64,000 bases of DNA from Labyrinthula sp. Ha (GCA_015227615.1 JAALGZ010000041.1:248001-312000), one strand, 5' to 3'; positions 25,401 through 36,912 are shown, counted from the stretch's first letter. Translations and numbers: made by a program. Notes: generated by a model not told the origin, from the sequence alone.

Positions 25401-26785
25401 ATTTTTTGATAATGCGTGCACGTGAAACAATTCTTCATTCCTTAAACAACACGGGGATGCATCTATATATAGACAAAACCTGAAACAGGGTTATTTTTTT
25501 GCAACAGTTTTGAGAACGATGTGTTAAATTTTATCTTTCTATTTAAAGCTATAATATAGATGGAAATATCCTAAAACTTGGATTTAAGAGTAATATTCTG
25601 CTTTCTCAGCTATACAGCTGCCCTAATATGGTGGGTTTTAGCTTTTTGTTTCTTGGTTTAGATATACCCCAACATCGTCATGATGCAAGAGGTTAACACA
25701 ATAATATGTTTTGAATAAATTTTTGATTATATCTTAAAGAGCACCAAGTATTAAATCTATATTATGTTTTCGTCCTGGCGAATGTTCTTTAAGCAGTATC
25801 TCTGCTACTCATATGTAAATTCCTGGGCATGTTTCCCCTTGGGCTTCGGAATATCCTCCCGGAACTTGCTGAAACTATTGCTGATTAGGTACTTAATAAA
25901 AAGGCAATATTTTATTACTCACATGCACTAATACTAATAATCTCTGATGAATTTATGTTCCATGGGTAAACCGTGGTCATATATTCTATGAAACTATGAA
26001 TGTATCACTCCAACATTTTAAACAAGAGATCATTTGGAACTTAGGAATAATTAATAGAGTTTGAATCCAACAAACTATCATTAAATTAAAATCTGCTTTT
26101 TTGTACTCTAGTTCTCTTCAAGTTTAGTTGCGAATAGTTATACACTTTCCTTCAACCATTAGATCTTACTGCTAGCCGCAAGAATCTTCTACCAACACAT
26201 TGTACATTCACAAAGAGATAGTACATAGGATTTTTATTATAGAAGCTATTCAAAGATACTTTCCTGCTAACAATATATCTTGATGCTTTGGGCTAACTTT
26301 AGTCTGTGACAAGAAACTAAACAGGTAGAGTCAACTAATCAACCAAATCCTATCCGGAGCGCTTTTGATTGGTTAATCCAGCCAATAGAACGCTCAAACC
26401 CAGTTCCGGGCATAATGACTGCTTCACACGTTTATTCTCCTTAAAGTCACTTTACGGAAATAATTAAGATTTAACATATCAAAGTACAGCCAGCATTGAA
26501 ATTTTTCAAAAGAAATTTATTTTAAAGCATTTAAATCCCTGTGGAAGCTAGTATAAGGTTTTATCTGCTTAGATCGAAGAACCCAACTACACCCCTTCCA
26601 TTTAAGTGCGTTTACATTTGCGCCTGATTTCAACGTTCAACGTTCTTTGTCTTACCAAGTTTTAGTGTTCTCGTTGAAACGAGTAAAGTAAATATCTCAG
26701 TTACATATTTAAACCGTATTCAGAAAGACCAAGTTTATACATAATACAGGGGTCTCAAATCAAACTAGGTCCAAAACACAGAAAA
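22414..26785. other. Gene desert
   Basis: About 4.4 kb without a recognisable gene. Small frames (60-80 codons) exist but look random. A CCAAT-bearing palindrome lies at 26357-26395, upstream of the SDR gene. I see no RNA gene. Confidence 0.6.
26357..26395. promoter_or_regulatory. Imperfect palindrome with paired CCAAT boxes
   Basis: GAGCGCTTTTGATTGG and CCAATAGAACGCTC face each other across 9 bases. Each half holds a CCAAT box, in opposite orientation, and a GAGCG end. It lies about 390 bp before the SDR start in a patch richer in GC than its flanks. CCAAT boxes are the known site of NF-Y-type factors; a role here is inferred. Confidence 0.3.
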
Positions 26786-27829
26786 ATGTACATCAACACC
26801 ACAGTAAAGTCTAAATATTTTCCAAAGTTTGAGGAGAAACTTCCCGACCAACACGGGAAAGTAACTGTTATTACCGGCACAACATCGGGAACCGGATTTG
26901 TCGCCGCGTGCACTTCACTCAAAAAGGGCGCCTTTGTTTATGCGTTAAATAGGCCTTCTCAGAAGAATGATTTGTCCATTAAGAAACTGTTAGAACTTTT
27001 TCCAGAAGCGTCTGATCAATTAAAAGTTGTGAAATGTGATTTACAAGACTTTGAAAGCGTAAAAGCAGCTGCTAGTGAGGTGATTGAAAATTCTGCAGAA
27101 GGGATTGACGTACTATGCAACAACGCCGGAATTTTTGCGTTCAAGAACCAAGCAACGGAGGATGGATATGAGATTCAAATGCAAACGAACTTTCTCAGCG
27201 CTGCTCTGTTGACGAAACTTCTCCTTCCGTTGTTGTTGAAAAGAGTTCAGTTTTACCGGGAAAAGTACAAGAATGAAAAAACAAAGGAAAATAAGAAGAA
27301 TCTGGATGCTGTGAGAGTTGTTATGCACTCTTCTTTGGCGCGAATGTTTCCTTTTATAAAACTAGAGAAAAAATACTTTGAGAAGGATATGTCCGTGTTG
27401 GGTGATGATGGGCAAGGGGTGAACGATGGAAGGTACACGAGGTATCATATGAGCAAACTCGCCTGTTCAATTTTTACACTCGCACTGGACAAGAGATTTT
27501 CTAAAAACAAATCTGGGATACTGTCTGTGTGTGCACATCCAGGAGTTGCTATTACTGAAATAACCAAGACAACCTTTGAAGAAAATGGGCTAAATGAAAA
27601 CCTGTCGAATGTAATGAAGGATGGGCAGTCTCCAGAAGATGGAACCATGGGGCTCCTGAAATGCATGTTTGGTAAAGTGTCGTCTGCAACTCTTTATGGA
27701 CCACATTGGTCAAAAGGAAAAGCAAACAAGACAATCTTTGGGCCTACGTTGCATGGAAAGAAATCGCAGAAACTTCTTTGGGAGGTAACTGAAAATATTG
27801 TGGGAGAGTTTAACTTTTCTGTCATATAG
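26786..27829 (+). CDS. Short-chain dehydrogenase/reductase
   Basis: A 347-residue single-exon SDR enzyme starting at ATG. It has the cofactor loop TGTTSGTG (residues 30-37), the structural NNAG (112-115), catalytic serine at 182/183 (HSS) and the active-site pair Y220-x3-K224 (YHMSK), so the catalytic set is complete. No Asp follows strand beta-2; NRPS there with a nearby Lys may favour NADP(H). The substrate cannot be read; the retinol-dehydrogenase/WW-oxidoreductase-like SDR group is the nearest in layout. No clear signal peptide or membrane anchor. It is convergent with UBC13: only 17 bp separate the two stop codons, so the 3' UTRs must overlap. Confidence 0.9.
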   Translation: MYINTTVKSKYFPKFEEKLPDQHGKVTVITGTTSGTGFVAACTSLKKGAFVYALNRPSQKNDLSIKKLLELFPEASDQLKVVKCDLQDFESVKAAASEVIENSAEGIDVLCNNAGIFAFKNQATEDGYEIQMQTNFLSAALLTKLLLPLLLKRVQFYREKYKNEKTKENKKNLDAVRVVMHSSLARMFPFIKLEKKYFEKDMSVLGDDGQGVNDGRYTRYHMSKLACSIFTLALDKRFSKNKSGILSVCAHPGVAITEITKTTFEENGLNENLSNVMKDGQSPEDGTMGLLKCMFGKVSSATLYGPHWSKGKANKTIFGPTLHGKKSQKLLWEVTENIVGEFNFSVI

Positions 27830-27846
27830 ATGAAACATAGGTCTTC

Positions 27847-28388
27847 TTAAACGGCATATTGCTTTGTCCAGTTTTTTGCTGTTTGTTCCGCTTGTTCCTT
27901 ATTTTCTTTCCACTCTTTCGCAATATTCTCATCTAAAGGATCATCAGGTTCAGGAGCTGATAAAAGTGCTTGGATGCTTAATAAAACCGTTCTTATTTGA
28001 AGTGCTGGAGACCATTTGCTTTTCAAAATATCTAGACATATTCTTCCCAGTTTATCTATATTTGGATGATAAATCTTTGTCAGGAACCGTACTTTCGGCG
28101 GCTCCATAGGATAATCCCCAGGCAAAAATAATTCAAGTTTGAAAAAACCACCCTATATTCATTTTTTCAAATTATTTACGCCATAAGGAGTTTCGTTTGG
28201 CCCGGTCATTACCACATGAAACCATCTGGGGTTGTTTGAATCAACGCTGCATTGGATTCCAGGTACTATTGGTGAAGAAAGATACTTTAATTACCAGGAT
28301 CAACGCCAAGTCGTTGCGTTTCCTAAAATAAAAAGATCATAAATTGATTTACTTTAACTATGCGTTGTGGCAAGCGCGAAGAGGTCAT
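27847..28388 (-). CDS. UBC13: Ubiquitin-conjugating enzyme E2, UBC13/UBE2N type
   Basis: Four exons (28388-28353, 28322-28295, 28265-28180, 28152-27847) around three introns of 30, 29 and 27 nt. Splicing gives 151 residues, the usual UBC13 length. The start [17 protein letters not shown] lines up with the family N-terminus, and each join restores family sequence: [25 protein letters not shown]. The HPN motif is at 79-81 and the active cysteine at 89 in [13 protein letters not shown]13 with a UEV partner builds K63-linked ubiquitin chains for DNA-damage tolerance and signalling. The C-terminus [19 protein letters not shown] is also typical. It starts 199 bp from mitochondrial uS9, divergently, with a TTTTGGGCAATT element between them. 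Confidence 0.95.
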
Positions 28389-28440
28389 TCAGTCTTGTGT
28401 ACCAAACTTGCGTTCTACTCTTTTTCTTCTCCAAGATACA

Positions 28441-28452
28441 TTTTGGGCAATT
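28441..28452 (+). promoter_or_regulatory. TTTTGGGCAATT element in a shared promoter
   Basis: It lies in the 199-bp gap between the divergent starts of UBC13 (53 bp away) and mitochondrial uS9 (about 135 bp away). The same word recurs before the MORN gene, between the FPGS and F-box genes and, as TTTTGGGCAT, before the bZIP gene. Confidence 0.5.
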
Positions 28453-28587
28453 GTTATATATTTTTTGCAATATTGAATTACCATGGACAGTACCAAAATA
28501 ATCCTTCCCAAAATTATTCTACTGGATTGAACAAAACAGTGATCCCTCGATCGTTTAAGCCAGTCCTAGGTTGCATTGTTATTAAGT

Positions 28588-29283
28588 ATGATATTGAGAA
28601 GATCACTTAAACTCTACAGATGTTTTGGAAGCATTCCAAAAGTGAATATAGAAGAAATACGCACAGGTTGGAAGGAAGCTTGGACTTCATTGGCAAGTAC
28701 AAAACAGCCTATGCACATTCTCCAATTCTCGGACTTGAAGGCACTCAAAACTCATAAAATTACTGAATCAGAACATATAGATGATATTTTAGAAGATTCA
28801 GCTACTGAAGAAGTTGATCTGACAAAACCGATATATGCGCTTGGTCGTCGTAAGACAAGTCAGGCTCAAATATATCTAACATTCCGGAAAGAACATGTTG
28901 AAGATTCACCTTTGTTTACTGTCAATGTAAATAAGAAAAATATTCATTCATATTTTCAACAACCAGAATTGGTTAAATACAGTTTGGCACCACTTAGTGC
29001 AGTAGGCCTCTTAGGTCAGAAACATGAGTATTTCCCCCCACGGGTTTCAAAGTTGATTCAAACTGGATTCGACATAAAGATCACAGCAAAGGGAGGAGGA
29101 AAAAGTAGTCAAAGCGGAGCAGTTCGGCTTGGGTTGGCGCGTGTATTTCTTAAAATAGGAAAACAAGAAATTAAAGCAAGGCTGAAGAGTTTTGGAATGC
29201 TTACTAGAGACAGTAGGATGGTTGAAAGGAAAAAACCTGGGCAGAAAAAAGCTAGGAAGAAATTTCAATGGGCTAAGAGATAA
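28588..29283 (+). CDS. MRPS9: Mitochondrial small-subunit ribosomal protein uS9
   Basis: A 231-residue protein. The open frame reaches back to a TTG at 28576, but the first ATG is 28588, giving MILRRSLKLYRCFGS, a basic amphipathic leader fitting mitochondrial import. The C-terminal 130 residues are uS9: it opens with ALGRRKTSQAQIYL, has the KGGGKSSQSGAVRLGLARVF block (residues about 167-186), and ends RMVERKKPGQKKARKKFQWAKR-like with the basic tail that reaches the decoding centre. The N-terminal extension of about 85 residues and its lead peptide separate it from cytosolic uS9 (RPS16). It is divergent from UBC13 across a common 199-bp promoter region. Confidence 0.92.
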   Translation: MILRRSLKLYRCFGSIPKVNIEEIRTGWKEAWTSLASTKQPMHILQFSDLKALKTHKITESEHIDDILEDSATEEVDLTKPIYALGRRKTSQAQIYLTFRKEHVEDSPLFTVNVNKKNIHSYFQQPELVKYSLAPLSAVGLLGQKHEYFPPRVSKLIQTGFDIKITAKGGGKSSQSGAVRLGLARVFLKIGKQEIKARLKSFGMLTRDSRMVERKKPGQKKARKKFQWAKR

Positions 29284-32200
29284 AACAGTTATTTTATCTT
29301 TATTCTCAACATTGATCTGCTATAACTTGCGCATTCTTAAATGATAACGTACAAGCAGCATGATAGCTTGCATCAGTTTGATTATACTCTTGCAATGATT
29401 CTCAAGTTAAGAAAGCTTCTTAGCATTTTTCAATCTGTTCAACCTTTGGACATGATAAGTTAAGTAGACAGCTATCTTATCCTAATATTTTTTTGTTCCA
29501 TCGAGATTATAGGCAAATATTGCAAAACTGTGAAACCAAAGAGGAAGTAGAAAAGAAGTTAATTTCTTATGATTCGCTGTGACTTACAACATATATGCCT
29601 TTCAGACACATATTATCCGCTCATGTAACAAATATAGCATTTTTCTCTCAGGTTGCGATACTTAATTTCCACTTTTATTCCTTCAATGAATACGAAATGC
29701 CTAGAAATTCTTTTATTCTTACCATGTAACCATCCGATAATATCGAAGAAGAGCAGCACCTTAACAGATGAAAACTTTAGCTAGGGAATACTATTATTTT
29801 CTCCTTCTTTGAGGGGACATTTAAGTAACCATAGTTACAGATTAAAGTGTTTTCCTAAGCTGCTTCTAAAGCAGCAGGGAATATTGCAACGTACTAAAAG
29901 AAAAACGTTTGAAAGATTGTGTCCATGAGAAAAAATCATGGTAAGAAATATTTTGAAAAAAGATGTAGAAAAATGCGGCTGACCTCTTTTCAGAAACTTG
30001 GATGAGCTCGTTCAACAGTTTTTGTGACTAATAATTCCAAATTCTGTTAATCATTCCAAGGTACAGAAATTTAATTACATATGGTGATCCCAACTACTAA
30101 GCAGCAAGTCAACTAGTTAAGTTTGCTGACCTTTCCTTGCTAACTATTATTTTAAAAAATATTTTATTCTCCATAATACCAAGATTTCTGCTTAAGCCTT
30201 AATTTCAGTGCAGCTACATATATATAATATTCATCTTAGACGGTATATGACGAAAATGCTGTGCTCCAACCTAATTAAAAGCTAGTTTGAATGTTCTTTT
30301 CAAAAGAATAGAGTATATGCGCTCTTTGATCAGTGAAAATTAGCGAGATTCATTGCAGAGTAATTACAATACTCGGCTTATGTACCGGAACCCTAGTTGC
30401 TCTCTATATATAATCTCTTACACCTGCTCATTGAAAAGTAAGTTTAAACGAAACTTTGCATGTGCAATAATATGTATCGAAATCAAGGCGGATGTCCAGT
30501 ACCAAAGACTTCTAAGCTTCAGTTTAGACTCACGAAGGAATATTTCACTGAACCAGGAAGAGCCAAATGGGAAAGTCATGAGGGGAGGGGTAAAGTATAT
30601 TAACATCATGATTAATGACATTAAAATTTGAAGCATTGTTAACAGGTTTAAACTACAATCTGCATGGAAAACTGAATGAAGTCTTCCCTTAACATAACGT
30701 CTTAAAAGCATGTCCGAGACTTTAACATGCTGTACCGACTCAATTCACTTAATGATTGGGTAGCCATTATACTCCATCTAAATTACAGTGCATGATTTTC
30801 TGCCTAACAAGGGTTCTTCGACAACTCAACTTAAACTTTCACTGACAAAATTTACTAACCATTTGCGTTATTCCTGGATACTAGCATAAAGAAGACATTA
30901 TTTTAGTTAGAGATTTTATGGCGCCATAATCCACATTCTACTTATTACTGAAGAAATTAATGTTCCAAGTGTTATTAAGGAAACAAAAATCATATTCATT
31001 ACCTTTTTACCTTTCTGTTCATATACTCTAGGCCCATATACGGAGAATAATACTACAGTTAATTATTTTTTTCCTTCCAGAGCTTTCCCATTGCGATCGT
31101 TTACTCTAGTTGATGCCATGGCTATAGCCTTTCTTCTTTAGTAAATTTGTGTAATAATTTTGAGTCTCATTTACGGTTTTGACAACATGATCTACATAGT
31201 CACTGAGGAACAAATTTAACTTGTTGCCTTTTTTCTGAACCCAATACAATGGCGAAGCTATGTGGATTATTCTTGACATAGTTAGGGGTTTAGATTCCAC
31301 ACCGCTACGCATGCGGCTATAATCAATTTAGTGTTAACACATTGACCCAGCGTATTATATCACTAGCTCTTTTGATACCGAGATTCAGTGCTCATACTAA
31401 TCTAGAGCTTTTGTTGGGTTATGTTGTTCATTTTGTTAGGTACTTTGCTGCCATTGAAAAAAAAGTAATTAGAGTTTTAAGAATTTAAACACAAACTAGA
31501 GTCGATCAATACCTAAAATAGGTGGCCTTGATATTCTGTAAATTATGAATTAGCATCACAGATAAGTGTTAATCCGAAAAAAGACTGAAAAAAACTACGA
31601 TATTTAACTTTATTTTTGCTAATCATTTGTGTCAAAGTAAAAATCAGACATATTTTCATAATTCCTACAATATTTGTTTATTAATCTCTTACTCAATCAG
31701 CTATACATAACGTTGTCTTGCAAGAATTTAGTGCAATTGATTTTCCCTCAAATTATTTAATTTTGTTCATAATACATTGAAATAATACTATTGTATGCCA
31801 CGGTTTATACATGAACTCACAATTGGTCTAATAATACACCAGTTTGTATTCTTTTTGAACTATTTGGATAGGATTTTCAGAAAAGAAAGCAACGAAGAAA
31901 TATAATTTTTTTCAGCTCGAGGCAGAAATCATACATAGACCATTGCTTATAGGGTACAACATATTATTAAGAACACTACATGTTTTTCTTGCGGCTTATA
32001 GCGCGAACCTTTTAGCTCAGTTTAAGTTTTGAATCTTCAATCGTTGGAAAGCTCTCAAGAAATTTATTTCTACATTTGGCAATAGAAAAGTAGTTTTCCT
32101 GAAAATCAACTAATTATATCTTGATCTTCACAAATTCTTCGACTTGATTTCTAACTAACTTGTGTTTTAGAGTCATATTGTGATGGCATTTAATTATATA

Positions 32201-34022
32201 TTTAATATCTTTTCCTTAAACCCCTTACCTGATTACCCAAAAAATCTAGTTATTGACAATTTCGGGGAGAATATTTATATAATATCAACGAAAATCTAAG
32301 TTAGTTTAATCAGTTCCACCGTTTTAATGAAAACATGTATCATGATTGAAGCTACCGGCTCAGATGAATATTAAATATTGCTACAGCCCATAGATCTCTC
32401 TCGCAAGGGATAGCTGACACGAGTTAACTTCAAAATTAAAATTGTTTTTCAATATTCTGGGTTTATCCGCAATTCTCTTTATTGTTGGAAATGTATGAAT
32501 ATTATATCCTCAACAGCTTGAGCTTCAAGCAACTCCAGGGAAAAGGTCTTTGAGTTATAAACTGTTTCAGCTGGATATCCAATATCTATGGAAAACCGCT
32601 ACCACTCTAAATAGAGTTGGACATTATGATTAGAGTTTTTTTTCCTGAGCTGATATTGAACCCATATGATGTATGAAATATTAAGGTGATATGCTCAAGC
32701 TAATTCGACATCACCATTTCTCGTAATCCTGAGTTTCAAGCTAGCGAGATGATACGCAAATCTTGATATATAGAATTATATACAACACGAAAATTACTTG
32801 AAGCTACTTTAGTTGATGGGTATTTGTAGCCTCTTGAGTATTTTCCTGATTATGAAATATGCTACTATGTTTTTTATGCTGACAATTTACTCAGGTACAA
32901 TGCTGCAGATGTTTCAGTTCTCGTAACTTTTAGGCATAAACAAAGCAACGATCTCAGCAGGCCAGCTGTAGCTTGACTACTTCAATGAAAAGTATACAAG
33001 TTATTTAGAAGAAAGAAATTATAAGAGTATATCTACGAATTTATGTGGTGGCTCAGATTTTTATCAATCACTATACTTATAGCTCCTAGGCATGAATGTT
33101 TTGGTGCTTCTAGTCATTTTACGTGTTTGCTCTCAAGTCTGGAACAAAACAGCGGTAGTGTTTGATATCTAAGGACTTTAGATTAGTTATACAACTATTC
33201 TAAAAACCTTGTTCATTGCTAGAGAGTAAATTCTAAGGGGGTGAGTCCTTTCTTATTGGTTTTGCAATGGTCTTCTGGATGAGAGTTTGTTATTAAAAAT
33301 TAAAAATCCACCTGGCACTCTCTCCGGATTATTCATTCTAAAGAATAAGTAAAATTTTGAGTGTGATGAAATACTTAGTAAATTTTCAAGCAAAAACATC
33401 ACTGGGTTAAAACATATTTATAAGAGTTCAGCAAAATAAAATATGCCAAGATTAAGAGGAGTTAGTATCCTGCAAGATCAATGGCAATTATCACCGTCTG
33501 CATTAGTATGTATATTCCACCATGCAAGTTTTCTCTTTTACAAACTAATATCAAGATCAATTTCATCCCTTCATATCGAGCTCTCTAAGTACGGCCTTAG
33601 AACTTGTAAATTCCCCAAAGACAATGAATCTATGAAGATTTTCTTTCGCTAAGTTCTATATACTTTTTACCATTGTTCATTTGGTGACTAAATATGATGT
33701 TTGAGTACTATGCAAACTCATACTCCGTTTGTATTAGCAAAGCCTGAGAGTTAGTAATTCTCCTACAACTTATTCAGTAGACAATGACTTAATGATGCCT
33801 AAATTTTTTATTATTGTATTCAAAATACGCGCTCTAGTAGATAATTAATTCAGATTATAATTCAAATAAATGAATTGTAGCTAGCTTTATTGAGTCAGTT
33901 TAGATACCTAAACGTCCCTCCTAGAATGCAGCATAATTAGCCTCTCGCCTTAGAAGTTAGCCTTCTTGGTCAGAAAAGTTAATTTGGTTATTTATGCTTT
34001 GCTGTTGTTGTTCATCTAACAT

Positions 34023-34202
34023 ATGAATGAACTCTTAGCTATTTCATGTATGACCTTATCCAGCTGTTTCTTATCTATTGTCGAATCCCTACGGCTTTTC
34101 CCAAGTTCTCCAATTTTTTTTTTGGGAGGGGGCTACTCGGAGGTTGAAGCCCTTCGGTCTTACAAGAAGGACATAACTGACCCAAAGCCCTTTCTTGCGT
34201 AA
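34023..34202 (+). CDS. Small hypothetical ORF, GC-rich end
   Basis: A 59-codon frame from ATG to TAA. Its second half (34122-34202) is far richer in GC than the desert around it and reads GGGYSEVEALRSYKKDITD, which looks like protein, while the first half is hydrophobic and ordinary. A run of ten T lies at the junction. It may be a real micro-protein, the last exon of a lost gene, or an inserted organelle fragment. I recognise no family. Confidence 0.25.
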   Translation: MNELLAISCMTLSSCFLSIVESLRLFPSSPIFFLGGGYSEVEALRSYKKDITDPKPFLA

Positions 34203-34971
34203 GTTCTCCTTTTCCTTAGATGATCGACGGATTGTTCAAATCTTTTACTATCTCACTTTTATCAAAAACTGAATAGAAAAAATATTATAAGGTTATCATA
34301 TCAATAAAAGTTTAAAAACTGGAGCCCAATAGCAGAAACCATGTCTAAGATTGTTGCAAAAGCGCTGAAATACATTATAAAGGCTAAAGCGGGTGTGTTA
34401 GTCCACCAATAGATAGAGGTGTTGCTGTAAGACAGTACAGAGTTACTCATATAGTTTGACGATTTGCTTCTATGCTAGGCTTTTATATTTAACTAAAAAA
34501 TACCAATAGCTACTGAAAAGCAAGGTGAGCAAGCAAGTTTTACGAAAAAGTTAAGGCTTCATAAACATCATCATGGTTCTGTGAAAATAAATTTAGATAG
34601 TGGGTTCTGAGTTATTCAATAAGTACAGTGCTAGTCGGCCCTAAGGGAATTTTGTTTCTATAAAAAGTTTGGTGATGATAGAAGAGTTAAGGGATTTTAC
34701 AACAACAATAAAAAGACTAAGAGAAATTTCTGCTCGTCTTTAATAGCTATAAAATATGATTAGCAACTATACGCATTAAAAGCCTAATATTTGTATAAAA
34801 AAAGCACAAATTGGTCTAATCTAGTGCTAGATACACTGCACATTCGAAAGTGTTACCATAAGGTGAGAAGCTTAACATTCAAGAGGTTGACCACGACTGT
34901 AGAACTGCAGCTTAAATACACTAGAGCTAATGAACTAAGTCAGCTATTAAAGGTTCAAAATCTTTTAAAAG

Positions 34972-35010
34972 GAGAAATATAGCTGTAGAAATATAGCTGT
35001 AGAAATATAG
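34972..35010 (+). repeat. 14-bp tandem repeat
   Basis: The unit AGCTGTAGAAATAT occurs twice in full (34981-35008), with a partial unit before and after it. Small and possibly without function. Confidence 0.7.
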
Positions 35011-35125
35011 AAAATAAATTAATTAATCTTCATTCCATTCGCTTTATCCAAAGTATATGCATCTTTAGTCTCTTGAAATGCGCTAGCTTTACATCAACTG
35101 GTAAAAGATTCTGTTTTCCCGAACT

Positions 35126-35161
35126 TTTTGGGCAATTAGAATACCTTAATTTTGGGCAATC
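35126..35161 (+). promoter_or_regulatory. Two TTTTGGGCAAT elements before the MORN gene
   Basis: TTTTGGGCAATTAGAA begins at 35126 and TTTTGGGCAATC at 35150, 24 bp apart and 90-125 bp before the ATG at 35251. The first copy shares its full 16 bases with the copy between the FPGS and F-box genes. Confidence 0.55.
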
Positions 35162-35250
35162 TAAACGAGATCGCAGTTGCTGTTGTAAAACCGAAAACAA
35201 AATCGAAACGGAGAGTAAGTGAAAGCAAGCAGTCAAATCACAGAAGAAAA

Positions 35251-35970
35251 ATGGGTAACACTGGAGGAAAAGAAACGTTTGTTGAAAATCAAGTAGGAAG
35301 TAATGAAGTGAGTGAGTTTACGTACACAGGAAATGTAAAGAATAGCAGAAGGCACGGTCAAGGAAAATTGACGTGGCGGAATCTAATGTCAAACGTGGAA
35401 ACATATTATGATGGAGAATGGAAAGAGGGAAAACAACACGGTCAAGGTACGCTTACCTTTGAGAACGGAAATACTTTCACAGGAACTTTTGTCAGGAATA
35501 ACATTAATGGAAAGGGTGAGTTGAAGACCTCGAATGGAGAAAAAGTCGAGGGAGATTTTAGATTTGTCAAGAGGCTGATGACCCGCGGTGGACCCGGAGC
35601 CCCAGTTTCGGAGTATTACCTGACAGTAACTATGTTTGATTCAAGTGGACACAGTAAAGCTTACACGGGTCCAGCTACATTACACTTGGTTTCTGGCATG
35701 CTCTTTCTCCATCAAGAGAATGCAACTCCGACCACGGCATTAGTTGAAAACACTTATTCCAGTGCAGTTGTTGTTTTAGAGCCAGTTGAGGAGAAGAAAG
35801 AATCGGATAGTAAAGAGAATGGGTCACTTGCTGTAGTTGAAGCTGTTCCAATCGTACAGGCGCAGAATGCGCCTAGCGCTGGGGGAATTCAGTACGGGCG
35901 TGATGAGGCCTATGATAATCAGGTTAGGTATGTTCAAAAACCTGTTAATCCCTTTGCACACATGTTTTAA
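35251..35970 (+). CDS. MORN-repeat protein
   Basis: A 239-residue protein. The frame is open further 5' only through a TTG that lies inside the promoter word, so I start at ATG 35251. Three MORN repeats are clear: residues 23-42, 51-70 and 74-93, with the YxGxWxxGxxHGxGxxxF pattern best in TYYDGEWKEGKQHGQGTLTF. A partial fourth (EKVEGDF) follows. The N-terminus MGNTGGKE could be N-myristoylated. MORN repeats bind phospholipids or act as scaffolds, often at membranes or in flagellar structures. The C-terminal half (about 110-239) is not a known domain and ends in a low-complexity acidic stretch. It is followed after 108 bp by the homeobox gene on the same strand. Confidence 0.85.
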   Translation: MGNTGGKETFVENQVGSNEVSEFTYTGNVKNSRRHGQGKLTWRNLMSNVETYYDGEWKEGKQHGQGTLTFENGNTFTGTFVRNNINGKGELKTSNGEKVEGDFRFVKRLMTRGGPGAPVSEYYLTVTMFDSSGHSKAYTGPATLHLVSGMLFLHQENATPTTALVENTYSSAVVVLEPVEEKKESDSKENGSLAVVEAVPIVQAQNAPSAGGIQYGRDEAYDNQVRYVQKPVNPFAHMF

Positions 35971-36078
35971 GTTTAAGTTTATATAGGGATAGTTTTGGGG
36001 GGTGGATTTAATTCTGTAAAATCTGTTCTTTACAGTTTTAATTGTTTGTGAAATAAGAACTTCTCAAAAAGCTCTCAA

Positions 36079-36912
36079 ATGACTTTGAAAAGAAAACCAG
36101 TTCAGAGTTCTGTAAAAAATAAAGGAATTTTTGCGGACATAGAAACAGATTTTGAGGATATTTGTCCTTGGCTAAGTTTTTCTAACTTTGACCCTGGTGA
36201 AGTATTCGAAAAGCGAGAACCAAGGCTTGATGGAATTTGGAGTGAAGAGATTAAAGAGGTTGAATTTGATATTTATCAGCAAGAGGGTGATGTTTCTTCT
36301 GATCGAGAGCAAAAAATTGCCAATACTATCTTCATTTCAAATGATACTCGCCTGAAGCATCCCAGAAAGGTAAAAGACTGTTCTAAGAAAGGTCCTAAGA
36401 AAGACAGTTCACCATATACTATGTTTGAAGACACTAATCACCATGAAAAAACAAGAGCATCAGGTGCAAATCGAGAGTTAGCGGAATTGAAGTCCAAGTA
36501 TTCTTGGCTAGATAAACAATTAAAATTGGCCAGCAAGTGCTTGAGCAGTTTGAGAGACGAAGTAGATCAAAAGTTGGATTCAGAGTCTACATCGTGTGCA
36601 AAAAAATCGAGGAAGGTAAGGAAAAAGTATCTGTCTAAAACTGCAATTTCTTTTTTGAGACAGTGGTTTGAAGAGAATATAAAGCATCCATACCCAAAAG
36701 AGGAGAAAAAAAGGGAGTTTTCTAAGGAGTTGGGTGTTTCAGTCAAGCAGATTACTACTTGGTTCATCAACGAGCGCAATAGAAAATGGGACAGGAACAA
36801 GTTCAACAACAATTACTATAACAGTGAAAAATATAAAAGAAAAAAGCCGAGATTAGTTCCGGTCTTCCCGGAAGTAAATTCGTGTGAGAATAGAATTAGA
36901 AGCACAAATTAA
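36079..36912 (+). CDS. TALE-class homeodomain protein
   Basis: A 277-residue single-exon transcription factor. The homeodomain spans about residues 178-240 near the C-terminus. The three-residue loop extension is seen as HPYP (203-206), and the recognition helix reads QITTWFINERNRKW with the invariant W, F, N and R. The rest is acidic at the N-terminus, with a helical stretch at about 130-165 (RELAELKSKYSWLDKQLKLA) that could dimerise. TALE proteins often act as heterodimers that control life-cycle transitions in algae and amoebae; the partner is not in this window. It is convergent with RPN5, the stops being 36 bp apart. Confidence 0.92.
   Translation: MTLKRKPVQSSVKNKGIFADIETDFEDICPWLSFSNFDPGEVFEKREPRLDGIWSEEIKEVEFDIYQQEGDVSSDREQKIANTIFISNDTRLKHPRKVKDCSKKGPKKDSSPYTMFEDTNHHEKTRASGANRELAELKSKYSWLDKQLKLASKCLSSLRDEVDQKLDSESTSCAKKSRKVRKKYLSKTAISFLRQWFEENIKHPYPKEEKKREFSKELGVSVKQITTWFINERNRKWDRNKFNNNYYNSEKYKRKKPRLVPVFPEVNSCENRIRSTN

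Larger units (their letters stand above)
29284..35125. other. Gene desert
   Basis: About 5.8 kb of AT-rich sequence. The only points I can mark are a GC-richer 59-codon ORF (34023-34202) and a short 14-bp tandem repeat (34972-35010). Opposed frames of 90-100 codons at 30.35-30.71 kb shadow each other and show no protein character. Confidence 0.6.

Noticed and set aside
30353-30711. Opposed ORFs of 92 and 97 codons
   Set aside because: They overlap on opposite strands, neither reads like protein, and one starts with a non-ATG codon.
31106-31312. 68-codon minus-strand ORF
   Set aside because: It has an ATG and an ordinary composition but no recognisable motif, no neighbour context and a length expected by chance in 6 kb.
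32005-32060. tRNA gene
   Set aside because: TTAGCTCAGTTT resembles a D-arm, but the anticodon and T arms cannot be folded.
34125-34160. SRP RNA Alu domain
   Set aside because: GGCTACTCGGAGGTTGAAG recalls the 7SL word GCTACTCGGGAGGCTGAGG, but no S-domain helix or GGAA loop follows and the patch is better read as an open frame.
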